From: Datisca glomerata
Lineage: Eukaryota > Streptophyta > Magnoliopsida > Cucurbitales > Datiscaceae
Length of the DNA: 64,000 bases
Assembly: GCA_003255025.1 (NCBI GenBank)
Contig: QANY01006259.1
Location: 1,481,664 to 1,545,663 of the forward strand
Reading direction: 5' to 3'
The notes beneath the pieces are model-generated. The model did no database searches. It was not told the DNA's origin and was given only the letters and a program-made list of their open reading frames with translations. Shown piece after piece: positions 21,809 through 33,929 of the stretch. The first letter of the stretch is position 1; each line of letters opens with the position of its first letter. The translations under genes and the position numbers were made by a program.

Positions 21809-24735
21809 CACTACAAGAAAAATAATTTTTCCTGACGGTTTTACGACGACGGTTATACCAACCGCCCGGTAAAAAAACTGGCAAAACCTTCGGCGGTGTT
21901 TTTAAAAATCGCCGCCGAAGGTTTTACCGTTAGCGGTGAATTTTTTTAAAACTGCCGCCAAAAACCTTTAAATCCCCAAATTTTTCTTTCGCCCAAACCT
22001 GCACGATCTCCCCCTGCATCTGCAATAGGCAACGCGAACGTATATGCTTCTTCACCATGATTTTCCGTCGTAAGCTCCTCCACTGCAAGCTCCCCTCATC
22101 GCTAGCTCCTCCGCCATCTATATGTACATACTCAATTCTCACTTTAAATCCTTAAATTTTCTCTGTTTCTCTATCTCTCCTCATCTCATATCTGGTTCTC
22201 AAAACTTCTCTATACTCTGTCTCGTTAGTCTGTCAAAGCACCCTCTCTCTCTGCCCTATTCATTCTTTTTATGCTATTTCTCAGTAGAAGCCTTCGATAA
22301 AAAAACCCTTTGAGCTATTTCTTGTTTCTATATCTTCTTGCTTTTTTCGTTGTCTTATTTTGAATCGGAAAAGGCTATTGGACAAGGCAGCAGTTTTCAG
22401 CCTCTATATCATCAATAAGTCTGACAGTTTGATCTTCTACAAGGTAATTAAACAAAACATCCTATGTGCTTCTGATATGCCTCTCTTTGCACTATATCTT
22501 ATAGGTCTACATTTTCCAATTCTTTCTTCTGATATCAACCACCATGATAATTTTGGATAATTTTTACATATGCATTCCCAAAAATGCAAACTTGGGTATG
22601 AGTTAGAAGGTTTATTTTTATTTTTTCTATGCATTTGAAATAAAATTGATTTGAATCTCTCATTGAGATTTATGGGGAAACTAGGATTACGGGTCCACTG
22701 GATGGATGGACACTAATGATAGCTTGAGAGTGGCCAGTTTATGCCATTCAATGCATGCCATATCTCAACAGCTTTCACCTATCGCCGGTTGTTCTGGCAT
22801 TGAACTTCTTGAGGCCGACGCGTTCGATCTCCATTGCTTCCAATCACTCACTGGTATGTTTAATGACTATAACATATGGACACTCATAGAGATATAGATC
22901 ATTAGAAAGTATGTAGGAAATTTATTAAAAACATAAGTTGATAAATGTGCAATTAAGTAGTGAATTGTATTTGTTTCTTATGCAATAAAATTCTGAAGTT
23001 GAACCCCATCAAACTATCCATGTAGCTTGTGTTTATTTTATATGCTTGTGTCTCATCACCACTTATTGCTCGAGCATACAGTCAAATATATGCCATCTAT
23101 TGTGGTTGCGATTAGTAAGAGTGTTTTTATGCTGAATTTGATAATTACCTGCTACAAGAAGTTAAAGATACTTATTTGCAGCTCTCGCCTCTTCCAAAGC
23201 CATAATGTTTGAATATTACATACATGTTTTGTGGAATATCATTTTGTCTGTGGTAGCCTTATTTCTTTAGCATAGTGAAGTTGAGAGGAAGTCCATTGAT
23301 GTGATCATCTTTAAGACCATTTTGTGCATCTGCTTCATCCAGAGTGCTTATCAACATGGCCCACTATGTTACTCTTAACTTTTTCATCTTTCAGTCCAAA
23401 ATCTTGATTTGTTATTTGATTTCTAATAATTAAAGGTGTGCTGATGAATACTTTTTTCTTTAATTTTCAACCATGCAGTAGTCAAATTGAAGATTTAGTC
23501 AAGTAGCTATAGTGTTTCTCATAGTTCAGTTTCCACTTTTGGAGCTGTCTTGGACATGGTAATAGATAGCCACAGGTAAACTCTATATTCTCTCTATGTG
23601 CACATGTCTTGGAAATGTTTTTCAATTTTAGGCATCGCATAGAGAATTGACTTTGTTTCCGCTATTGATCTTCTTGAAAAATATAATGTTATCCTCGACT
23701 TCTCAGTTCCATTGCTACTTAGACAACACTAGACAGGACTTGTATGATTTTCTTTTCTATGGCTGTTGAAATGCGAAGTCTGAATAACTAGTTTCTTTGG
23801 TTAATCTATATTGCATGTATGGGTAAGTGTCAAGAATTAGATTCTTTTGGTATTTCAAGAACATGTATTCAATGCCTATAGTTTGCATGTTCTGCTATTA
23901 ACTCACTTCCTCACAATTGGAGTAGTGCATGTAATAACACGGAATAGGTCATGCAAAGGAATTCTAAATGTTAATAATGGAAGGAAAGATGGTACATAGT
24001 TTTTCTCTATCAATTTTTGTCTTTTGTTGATATATAGTTTTTCTCCATCGTTTCTCATAGATATAAGGGCTATATATAGTTTTTCTCTATCATTTCTCAT
24101 AGATATAAGTACTACAGATACATATTATATATTGTTCTTTGAAGTAGTCTTTGTTTACTATTGCTTATATTATTCTTGGTTAGTGCTCGTGTCTATGAAC
24201 ACCTGCCATTTTAATTGTTCACACTACCTCCAGTCTGTAAAGAGAGATGTTCAGTGAGGTGGGGAGTAGTTTATTTACATTTTTTCATGACTCTTCTTTT
24301 ATAGATGATGGTGGTGGACTTTTTTTTTGCTCTATTTATATTTATATTGTGCACGTTATGATTAATTACTAGAGATTAGAGTTTTTAAACTTGAGTGGCT
24401 TAGCCGATGACTCTTTCATTGGAGGTTAGATTTTTTTTTTCTCGATTATCTTTTCAGCTAAAGTTAAAAGTATGATTTGTGAACTTTGCATTGCAGTCAT
24501 ATAGTTCTCTGCCCATGCATTTTAAAGAAATCTAAACGGGACTTTACATTGCAATCATAAGCTTCCTTTTTTTAAAATTCACAATATGGCGGCGGTTTGC
24601 AAACCGCCGCCATGTAAGGTTTAATCATTTAGCGGCGGTTGGAAAAACCGTCGCCATAAATTTTTATGGCGGTCAATTTGGCAACGGTTTCGTAACCGCC
24701 GTATAAATTTTTTTACGGCGGTTTTTCTTGTAGTG
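21809..24735 (+). mobile_element. Non-autonomous CACTA element with a captured gene
   Basis: The left terminus CACTACAAGAAAAATAATTT (21809) is the inverted complement of the right terminus AAATTTTTTTACGGCGGTTT-TTCTTGTAGTG (ending 24735). Both ends carry classic subterminal repeats built on GGCGGT/ACCGCC (21830-21965 and 24585-24725). CACTA elements duplicate 3 bp. The flanks here are CTT and ATT, so the TSD is not perfect. There is no transposase (TNPD/TNPA) inside. Instead there are exons of a TRAPP subunit gene with introns, making this a Pack-CACTA type element. Confidence 0.9.
22384..22853 (+). pseudogene. TRAPPC4/Trs23-type TRAPP subunit gene, two exons captured inside CACTA
   Basis: Exon 1 (22384-22443) encodes KAAVFSLYIINKSDSLIFYK and stops at a GTAATT donor. 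The ancestral initiator ATG is now AAG. Exon 2 begins after CTAG at 22685 with DYG codons, continues MDTNDSLRVASLCHSMHAIS and SGIELLEADAFDLHCF, and ends SLTG at a GTATGT donor (22854). This is the N-terminal longin-like half of the small sybindin-family TRAPP subunit, a vesicle-tethering factor at the ER-Golgi. The remaining exons (the FFVV and ELYTDYVLKNPFYEMEMPIR region in the family) were not found downstream. CT-rich sequence at 22150-22320 looks like the gene's 5' untranslated region. Loss of the start codon and truncation make it a fragment. Confidence 0.9.
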
Positions 24736-24879
24736 ATTGATGAGTTTACAAATGTAGAAAGAAAGATTACTAATCTCATTAACGCCAAATTTCTGACTAG
24801 AACTAAGATTAGGTAGAAAGGCAGGAGCTTGGTTAAGATTTCTTCTAATCCACCTAGAGACTACAAAATCAAAACTATT

Positions 24880-25705
24880 CAAGTTTTGTTTTAGCTCATC
24901 AACAATGTTAATTTATCATTCTCCAATCAGAACTTGGACTTCCATTTAGCTAGGTTATACAAGCCTTATTATCTGATCCAATACAAATCTTCTTCTAGCC
25001 TCGGTCAACAGCAAGATTAACGGCCTCCTTAATGGCAACCAATTCAGCTTGCATGGGGCAATAGGCTGAGACTTTTTTACCCAATATATCCACTGCTTTA
25101 CCAGACCAATCTCTAACATTAACACCAATTGAAGAATCTTTGGGAAGAAACACAATTGATTTTAATGGAGCCATATTTAGGGCTCTTATTGACAAACCAA
25201 AAACATTGGTTGCAGTAGCAGCCTTACTAGCTACATTGCTAGGATAAAAAACAGTCTTAAAAAACAAGGGTATTTCTACTCTTCCATGTTTACCAACCAA
25301 GAAAACAGAATAGAGAAGCGGCGGAACAACTACTATCAATGTTTCCAAAGATCCATAAGTCTATCATGCACCCATGCACCAATATTAGAATTGTGGGTCA
25401 ATGAACAATTTAATTGTAAGCTGGAGGCATACCAAACTTTCCTGCTCCAATCACATTCAAAGAATAGATGTTCAGAAACCTCACTCCTGTAAAGAGCACA
25501 AATATCCACATTCAGAAGTCCTGATCTTCTCAACAGATTGTGCTTGGTTGGGATGAAGTAATGCCCCAGCCTCCATAAAAAGTGTTTTATCATGTTTGGA
25601 ACCTTTTAACTTCCATAACTTCTTCCACCCAATAGAGTTTAACATGTGGAAAAGTAATTGATTTACTATACCAAAGTTTTGTTTTTGTTCATCTCCATTG
25701 ATCAT
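24880..25705 (-). pseudogene. LINE non-LTR retrotransposon 3' ORF remnant (zf-RVT and RNase H)
   Basis: On the minus strand, 25620-25340 encodes WKLKGSKHDK and, in a second frame, IKHFLWRLGHYFIPTKHNLL and CALYRSEVSEHLFFEC. This is the zinc-binding domain that follows reverse transcriptase in plant LINEs. Next, 25160-24995 encodes GVNVRDWSGKAVDILGKKVS and MQAELVAIKEAVNLA, the start of the plant LINE RNase H domain. Frameshifts and stops separate these pieces. The reverse transcriptase itself is absent, consistent with a 5'-truncated insertion. Confidence 0.85.
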
Positions 25706-27130
25706 GTAATCTTTATTGCATTCCTACTTTCTCACTTCCGCACTCTCTAAATTCCATTGATTCAACTCTCGCTATAATAAATCAACCATTCCCTCTACAA
25801 ATTGTGCTATTATATATACTGCTTATTACATTACATTTAGCTCCATTCATTTGAACTCATGAACACCACCTGATAACCTAGCATGACCCCTCCATCAAAT
25901 AATTGAAGTTTTTACGCACCATGATACATACCAATACATGAATATATAAAATCATACATATATGGTTGTCTAAAATAATAAAGACATTATTAAAAACTTG
26001 CTTACAAAGTTGACCGAGTTGGGCAGAAAACTTGGCATTGGGCATACTAAGAAGCCAGTGGCATGTGCCCTCATGTGTTGTACGGCGAACTACAAATATT
26101 TAAAGTTGATAATGTTCTTGATCTATCACATACCCATTAAAATATGAACAAATAGTAAATTATATATTTATTTATAGTATGATAGATATTAATTTATGTG
26201 ATAATTAAGAGTTGTAATTTTGTCCTTTTCCTAAGAATACATAGACCCACATAGTTTCCATTTGCCTACTTTATAATACTTTTGACACTTGATCATGAAT
26301 GCAATTTTTTGTATTCGTAATATTTAACAAAGGGATTAATGCATTTGGTCAATTCCCTTTTAAGAAATTCTTAATGATCAAATTAATATATATATATATT
26401 TTTGGCTAATATTGGACTCTGGACAACAAATGTTACAGAAATGGGTAGTAGGAGAGACAAGCTGGGAATTAATTAGTCAAGTTGAAGGTGACATATCAAC
26501 AAGCTTAGGATACTGAATTTGATTTTGTGGTTGTTGTTACTCTATTTCCAAATCCCGACATTAAAATCAATGTTTTTCATTATGAAAATGAAAGATCAAC
26601 GGCGAGCATTTAGCCAGACCCCGACCATATGGACCCTCGTACTGTATAATGTGAGAATATGGTTTTTTTTTATTTTCTCAAAATTTATCAGATATTCTTT
26701 AAGCCTTCATAACCCTAGAAAGATCTCAAAGTTTATGCAATTCCCACATGGGAAACAATTTTGCTGAACTGTAGTCTCTCTCTCCCATTGGACCCCAGCA
26801 TTTTTGTACTCTTGCCCTTTATTTTCCCTTTTATATTAACTAAAAAACTTCTAGGACAAAACATTTTAATGTTTTTGAATTAATAGTGTATGTATTCTTC
26901 ACATATGTGTATCACATGTAATTTTAAAATCATGAACATTGAGCACTATGATATAATAATTTTATATATTTTAAAAAAATAATATGCAAAAACATACTAT
27001 TCAAAATAGACAACATACATACGTGACATGAAATTATTAACCACCTTATGGACACATTTATTTTTTGAAACTGTTATGACTATTGTTAGATACACCATGC
27101 ATACATTGTATTTTTCTTAAACAAATATAT
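25706..27130. other. AT-rich DNA upstream of the ERF gene
   Basis: No gene is recognised. The proximal part (about 26500-27130) is the likely promoter of the ERF gene. It holds an ACGT-core word, ATACGTGACATG, at about 27019-27030, and many TA-rich stretches. The open frame at 26519-26767 matches nothing I know. Confidence 0.45.
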
Positions 27131-27139
27131 ATTCCATTT

Positions 27140-27147
27140 TATAAAAA
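27140..27147 (+). promoter_or_regulatory. TATA box of the ERF gene
   Basis: TATAAAAA lies 37 bp upstream of the first in-frame ATG (27177) and 112 bp upstream of the second (27252). With the usual 25-35 bp to the transcription start, the mRNA would begin near 27170. The first ATG would then be almost at the cap. Confidence 0.6.
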
Positions 27148-27176
27148 GGTCATAAAAGCACAACAGCTCTAAATTT

Positions 27177-27968
27177 ATGTACCAATCAACCACATTCATT
27201 CCCTCAATCTCTCCTCCAAGTTTCCAACTACGCTCCATCCCTCTACCCCCAATGGAATATCATACCAACATAGAGACTGAAACCCAAGACAGCTCTTCTA
27301 CCTCCTCCACGTCCACCACCTCCTCCTCCTGCGTCACCACCAGAGACGACTGCAGAGCTCAAAAAGCCGGTACAAGAAAAGCACAAGAACAAGAACTGAA
27401 AAGCGGTAATGCGCGTGGGAAAAAACAGAGGAGCAGTGAGACTGATACAAAGCACCCGACATTCCGAGGAGTGAGAATGCGTAACTGGGGGAAATGGGTC
27501 TCTGAAATCAGAGAACCCAAAAAGAAATCTCGGATTTGGCTCGGAACTTACCCGACCGCCGAAATGGCCGCCCGAGCACATGATGTGGCGGCGCTCGCCA
27601 TCAAAGGCCACTCTGCTTTCCTCAATTTCCCTGAATTGGAACCGCACCTTCCTCGCCCAGCCTCAACTTCCGCCAAAGACATCCAAGCCGCAGCCGCACT
27701 CGCCGCCGCCACCACTTACGCAGTTTCAAACCAGTCGAAATCCGAAGCAGAACGAGCTGAGCTTCCTAGCTCCGATACACAAGAATCAACAAGCTCTCCT
27801 TCAGTCAATGACGAGGACAACGATGATACATTGTTTGATTTGCCGGATCTTGTCGTTGGCGGATCGGATCGAAATGGCGGGTTTCTCTACTGTTCTTCGC
27901 CGTGGCAGTTATGTGCCGCTGATACCGGGTTCCGACTCGAAGAACCTTATTTGTGGGAAAATTACTAA
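27177..27968 (+). CDS. AP2/ERF transcription factor, DREB subfamily (A-4/TINY-like)
   Basis: This is a single-exon gene of up to 263 residues, the only clearly intact gene in the window. The AP2 DNA-binding domain spans about residues 95-152, from [20 protein letters not shown] to SAFLNFPE. It has Val108 and Glu113 at domain positions 14 and 19, the pair typical of DREB proteins that bind DRE/CRT (A/GCCGAC) promoter elements. The downstream [17 protein letters not shown] segment is typical of the A-4 group. A Ser/Thr-rich N-terminus, a basic KKQRSS patch (nuclear localisation), an acidic [15 protein letters not shown] stretch (likely activation region) and the C-terminal EEPYLWENY complete it. 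The exon is much richer in GC than its surroundings. Position relative to the TATA box favours translation from Met26 (27252, 238 residues). It likely acts in the nucleus in stress or growth gene control; the group's exact targets are inferred. Confidence 0.95.
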   Translation: MYQSTTFIPSISPPSFQLRSIPLPPMEYHTNIETETQDSSSTSSTSTTSSSCVTTRDDCRAQKAGTRKAQEQELKSGNARGKKQRSSETDTKHPTFRGVRMRNWGKWVSEIREPKKKSRIWLGTYPTAEMAARAHDVAALAIKGHSAFLNFPELEPHLPRPASTSAKDIQAAAALAAATTYAVSNQSKSEAERAELPSSDTQESTSSPSVNDEDNDDTLFDLPDLVVGGSDRNGGFLYCSSPWQLCAADTGFRLEEPYLWENY

Positions 27969-28174
27969 GCCAATGTTGCAAAGGAATGTCGTGTGCCTAG
28001 TCAAATGAATTCCGAGTAAGTATGGAACAAAAAGGATCCCCAAATTATGGTATAATATTTCCCAATTGCTTGTTTCTGGAAAAAAAAGAGGTGAAATTTT
28101 TGATGGGTTGATTGAAATGACCCTTAAAAGATAGGGTTTAGTTTTTTACGACACTGTAAATTATGAGTACAAAT

Positions 28175-28180
28175 AATAAA
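28175..28180 (+). terminator. Polyadenylation signal of the ERF gene
   Basis: AATAAA lies about 207 bp after the ERF stop codon in AT-rich DNA, in the normal distance range for a plant 3' untranslated region. Confidence 0.5.
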
Positions 28181-29787
28181 TGTGAAATTGCTTTATTCAA
28201 TATATTTTCAGTTTGAACACAGTACTATCAATTTCAATTTCCATATATAGACCATGGAGCTCTCATGGAGCTTTTTTTGGTAGTTGACTTTAAAGCGAAC
28301 CATTACTGCAAAAAGATAAATGAAATTGGTCACATAATTATGAAAAGTAACTCTATATTATTATTTTTTTACCATTTTTCATGTGTGAAAAACTGAAAAT
28401 TAGGGGAAAATGCATGATATAGTAAAGAACAAATGGTTATCCTCTCTTTTGTATAAAATAAACATATATGGACTAAAGGGAATAATTTTAGGGAATATAA
28501 TTCCAGTTTAGTTTTTTTTAAAGGATCAATTTTTGTTCCAACAACAATGTTTCATAATTAAGCTATAGAAATTAACATGGGTTCCCCAATTGGTAAGGGC
28601 ACATATAGAAGAGCACAAACAAAGTGAAAACATCATCATTTAACTTAAGAAAAATGGATTAGAAAATGTGGAAATGGTGAAAGTATATTTTGTTTAATAA
28701 AATAGAGACCATATACCAACCATTAACTTATTCAAATCCTCAACTATAATAGTGCTAAGTGACCTCACCCATCAATTATCTTCTTCCATATTATAATTCT
28801 CCATCATTTAGTCCACGATCTATGGAAAAATATCTCCTACCCAACATTAATATTCTACGTACAAATACACATTCTACTATAAAACACAAAGACAGGCTGA
28901 AATTGACATTAGTTATTAATTTATTGTGTATATCTATGATTGTAATTTGTAAATGTGATTAGAATATTATGGAACAAAAAAGGATGTAACAAAATTATAT
29001 GTGAGCTAATTTTTACATTGAAGATTGAAAATTGCTTGGAATATTGTGAATCGTTTGTGAAAAATTTTGGGTAAGTCGAGACAAAGGAAAAAGCAATTTG
29101 GCTAATCCTACAATTATTGAGGTTCTTATACAAGGAAAATATAAACATTTTCTTCTTTTTCATCATTACTTTTCTTTTCAAATTGTTTAGCTTTAAGAAA
29201 GAAAGCTAATTATTCTCTTGACAACGACACTAAGTATTCACGGACAAATGCTTGGGATTGTTTTGTGTTTTGTTCAAATGTTAATGTTTTCATTGACCAT
29301 TTTAATTGATTTCTGAACCTCAAGTTATGGATCATTATTAGATAATAACATTTAATTAACTATAAGCTCACGTGTATAATTAATAAACTGTAAAGAATAA
29401 TAACAGCTAATAATTATCGATATTATCTAAAAATCATACTATCATAATGAAATAGTAGTTGTATTTAGGCCAATAGATTTATTAAATTCTCATTAAATCA
29501 AACAAAAAAAATTAACCTTTTGGATTAAGGTGAGTTTAATCCTTTTTTTCAATTCTTAATCCTTTCTTACTCACATATAAGCTTGAAAAGCTTCTAATGC
29601 GACCTAACACGTGAACACTTAATTAGTTATATATGAAGAATACAAATCTTGTCGCAAGATTTTGAACCCAAAACTTCGCTTGGATACCATAGTAAAGCAC
29701 CATTAAGCCTTTAGGTGCATATATATATTAAGTAAATATTAATGATTTGGCTAATGATACAATTAATGAGGGAACACCAATGATAAG
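28181..29787. other. AT-rich intergenic DNA downstream of the ERF gene
   Basis: No coding gene is recognised on either strand. 29560-29710 resembles the decayed repeat module near 21 kb (CCTAACACGTGAACAC, TTTTGAACCCAAAACTTC). Nothing else stands out. Confidence 0.5.
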
Positions 29788-31753
29788 TGTTGGGCATAGT
29801 ACCATCAAAACATGTGTTTAGACACATTTTTAATTTGAAATTAATGAAATTACATTTTTCTTATAATTGTTCCTTTAAATTATTGTTGAATAATTTATGT
29901 ATATATAAATTTCATATTCATTAATGAAATTATGATCTTGTATAAGTACGAGAGGGTTAAGATCATAGATAACGAATAAAATAGTCTGCAACATATTAAA
30001 ATATGAAATCTTTAATGAATTGTTGTTAGTACGGTTCACTAATCATTACGAATGCATATGATCTAGCCTCGGATTATTGATGTAGATAGATATTTTAGTG
30101 AATATACTTTATATAATTAGATTATATAGGACATGACCGATGTAGATTAATATCTTTATTAACTTACCGTTTATCATAAAAATTTAATACACATCAAAAC
30201 TGATGATCATATGTAGATCACTCTAAATTATAAGTAGTCATTAACTCATATGCATGTTTACTGCATCTTTTGATTCACTCGTTAAGATTTGTTTGTAAAA
30301 TAGGCTAGTGACTTTTGTTTTGGAGATTCAGTGACATGGATGACTGGGAACATGATCTTACAATACTTGAAATTCAAGCTTTCTTGATGGATCATATATT
30401 GGTTCACTTAAGTGCTAATTCTAGAACTGAATGGTTATTGAGCTCAAATTTATAATACGATTATAAATCGACCATTCATTAGTGAATTAATGGTATTTAA
30501 GGATCAAGAGGTAATTAGAAGGGTAAAACGATAATTTGACCAATTCTAATTTACGAACCAATCATTGGAGGGCATAACTACATGAAGTGATTATATCAAT
30601 GGACTACACGAGAATACTCTGTAAATATATTATGTAATTACTAAGAGTGCAATTCTATATTTATAGTGGAGTATTAAATGAAATTAATAAATAAGATTAT
30701 TTAATTAAAGAGTTTAATTAATAATCTGATTTATTAGATCTTAGAATTATGAGTTTATGGTCCCCGAGTCACCTATGTACTACACAGTCTAGAGTATGAA
30801 TATTTCAAGATATGAGAAAAGGACTAACTTGCAATAAGAATTAAATTTCTGAAATAAAAATGTATAATTATGAGATAATTATATGTAATTAATTAATTAG
30901 ATTATTTAATATAATTTTGAGAAATTACAATTAAATAATTGTACCGATTAATTTTGTGTTGATCTATAAGTGAGACATCATATTTAATTTATGAAATTAA
31001 ATAATGTTAAATCATTATTTGATAATAATTTTATTTGATTTATCTAATCTGTTAATTAACATGTAAGGTAATTGATTTGAAGATCATATAAGTTAATTTT
31101 AAATTAATTGATATCTACATATTTATTTGATTAAAATAAATAATAAATTTGAGAAAATTGTCACGTGGTATGTTGGACTGCCACATATCAATCACTGATT
31201 TTGAATCAGAGATTGACATGGACTACTGTAGTGCCACGCGACACTACAGTGGACACGTGGCACATTATATCGTCTCATGGCACAATAGTGGTGCCATGAG
31301 TCATCGGTGTAGTGAAGCACTGTGGCTCTTCACGGCACACTGCAGTTTCGTGTGGCACTGCAATGTTGCTCAATTGCAGCGGGTCCCACTACAATAACAC
31401 ATTTTGTAATTAATTTATCATTTTTTAAATCCCTAGAAATCTGATGAGCCTTATCCTATGATATACATAGATATTATTCTATTGGCCAGAGTGTGGAATA
31501 GTGTGATTAAAGATTAATCAAACTCTGCGAGTTTTTCTAATTTTCTCTAAGAGTTTTGTCTCATAATAGTCATTCTCTAAATCTATAGATCTTATGTGTT
31601 TAGTATATCTAAAGACAAAAAATATATTTGATATATTATACGTGCACACTCGTCTTAGTATGTTTGAGAATTGACTTGGAAGATCTTTATATGTATCTCG
31701 CAGTCTATTGTTTGTGGTATCTCTACATCCGTTATGCATCTCGATTTCCAATC
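29788..31753 (+). mobile_element. Candidate solo LTR of a Ty1/Copia-type element (TSD ATAAG)
   Basis: The sequence starts TGTTGGGCATAGTACC and ends GATTTCCAATC, close to the TGTTGG...CCAACA termini of many plant Copia LTRs with the last bases mutated. ATAAG flanks both sides (29783-29787 and 31754-31758). The 1.97-kb body is AT-rich, with leader-like text at 31440-31740, and has no internal gag or pol. Orientation is inferred from the ends. A denser patch (31149-31400) carries repeated GTGGCAC/GTGCCAC words. Confidence 0.6.
31149..31400. repeat. GTGGCAC/GTGCCAC word cluster within the LTR
   Basis: ACACGTGGCAC, CATGGCACAATAGTGGTGCC, GGCACACTGCAG and GTGGCACTGCAA alternate in both orientations. 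Each word matches part of ACTACAGTG or CACTGTAG text. It gives an 82-residue open frame with no resemblance to a known protein. It can form several short hairpins. Confidence 0.5.
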
Positions 31754-32850
31754 ATAAGAATAATGATGGGGATATGCTATTGGCCATCAAACTAGTAATC
31801 AGTGATCAATATTTTAGTAACAAGTTGTGTTATGTCAGGTGGAATTTAAGAGGAAGGTATCCAATCTTATTTTCTCCTTTCGTAGCAGAAAGAAGAGCAT
31901 CAATGAAAGTACTTTATATGCTTTTGATGCATTATTGCCTTTTCTTTCTAGGAGGTATATGAGGAGGAAAAGTTGTGTTATTTATTTTGTTTTACTTAAA
32001 GTTAACAAAAAAACATTAAGTGCGTAGGTTTGAATATAAAATATTAAATCTATAGAAATTTTCACGAAAGATCGCCAAGTGGTTGATTGCTCCAATCTTG
32101 AAATCGGTTTGTGTGTTTATATTTACTTGTATGCGTACATATATTCTTTGATTTTTTTATGACCCACAGGGTCCATTGCTCAAATGTGATTGTGTTCCTT
32201 TTTTTCTTTCTTAAAAGGGAATTTAGCAATTAATTAAGTGCAATTTGGACAAAAATAACAAAGCGAATTCACAGATTACCCATACTTTTCCAAGATCTTC
32301 AGCATCAAATTGCTACAATTATTAAATGATCTAATTAATTAGCATACGTAATAGAGTAAGAGTTAAGACACAGTACAGATCATAACTATTATATGCGATA
32401 AAAAATATATAGTTAAAAATATCAAATTGTATTAAAATAACAAATTAGAACCAACTATACATATTGCTAGTATAGTAATAAGAATAACATGACCCGTCGA
32501 CAAGAAGTAAGAAGTAAGATACATAATGATGACTGAGCCTACTTTGGAGATGTTCTAAATAAAGAGAAAACAATGAAAGATGAATGTGAAAAACGTGCAA
32601 ATCTGCACCATTAGCTTTTATTTATTATTAGGTGAAAGATGTGTATGGTCAAGTGCCGCGATATTATTATTAGCAACTGAAATAATGGAATGGACAGTGT
32701 CCTTTTTGCGATCAACTTGGTTAATCAGATGGAGACAAGTTTAAATGATACCAACTTTCACGTAAATGAACTAGGATGTAGCAAGTTTAATAGAGAAGGG
32801 TGACGGTGTTATGAAAGACTATTCCTGGTCCAGTAGATTTTTGGGGGTCC
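31754..32850. other. AT-rich intergenic DNA, nothing recognised
   Basis: The short open frames at 31708-32027 match no family I know. There are no RNA genes or clear repeats. Confidence 0.45.
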
Positions 32851-33929
32851 GTTTGGAGGGTATTTCTCTTGAGTCTTGGACCTTCGGCATCATTTGGAAA
32901 AAAATTATTGACAGTGTTGTAAACAATAGTAGTAATAAGTGACTTCTAATATATGACCCTCGCACTTCTCAACTCTTCAACTCCCATCTAACACGCTATT
33001 GTCATCCTCCATGTCCCTTATTGTTGGTAAGCTTATATACAGATGTTGTAAATCATGAAAAAATAAAAAGGGAAAAGAGCGTGAATCAAGAGTATCTTTC
33101 TTATTGCTCATTGTTCTTTTTAAGTATTGTATTTACTTCCCTTTATTTTCTAACACGTTATCAGCACAAGTCTCTATTTTTTGTTGAATCAACTTGTTGG
33201 ATACAAACCTCACATCTAAAGTTTAGTCTTTCATTTCTAGTACCTTAATATCATGTCGATCAATCTTAAAAGAAACAAATATTATATTTAAGTAAGAAAA
33301 GACTTGTGTGTTCTGACTACTATAACAATGAATAGAACAATGAATATCATGCTTCCTTTATATTTGATTGATCATATTATATGCCATGAAATTATATGAT
33401 CAAATACTATGTGTTTACTTAAATATATGCTATTTTATGTTATTATGTGAAAACTTTATGATATTAAAGAAAGTTGTTTTATCAGTCAATACCTTTGAAT
33501 AATCATTGTGGTTCTGTTTGGACATTCATGCAATTCATGACATTTTTTCTTTCATAGCTGCACAGTGCTATAATTCTACGTATTATCAACTTTGAGTTGT
33601 ATAATTTATTCTGTAGATCGATTTCTAACCTGAAATTTGGTATGCAATTATATGGATGTATTAAGGTTCATTATCATGAATTTAAGATCTTTTTGGATGT
33701 AAATTCGATGGTATATGGAATTTCTATTATTCATGAATTTATTAGACGGTTTTCAATATCTTTCTTCTAATTTTCTTTTCATGACACGAAATGTCTTCCT
33801 TAAATCTTATAAAAAAATTCAGAAGTAAATTAAAATGTTAGTCATGATATAAAATTTGTGTCACATATTTCTGTGTTACATGGAATATATATTAATACTA
33901 AGAATTCTTGTATTTTGTAGCTTTCATTA
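32851..33929 (+). mobile_element. Candidate LTR end and leader of a decayed Copia element
   Basis: TTTTCTAACA followed by CGTTATCAGCACAAGTCTC (33146-33174) resembles the LTR end and primer-binding region that precede this type of Copia gag. The LTR start was not located. 33240-33929 is a diverged leader rich in TCATG words. Support comes mainly from the gag remnant just downstream. Confidence 0.4.

Noticed and set aside
21806..24738. A 3-bp TSD for the CACTA element
   Set aside because: Flanks are CTT and ATT, which do not match; the element call rests on termini and subterminal repeats.
27243..27647. 134-codon minus-strand frame opposite the ERF gene
   Set aside because: It is a shadow of the GC-richer ERF coding sequence with no recognisable domain.
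27580..28008. 142-codon plus-strand frame overlapping the ERF gene
   Set aside because: It is in another frame of the same exon; the AP2 frame is clearly the real one.
31149..31397. 82-codon frame as a small protein gene
   Set aside because: It is produced by inverted GTGGCAC words within a candidate LTR; no protein resemblance.
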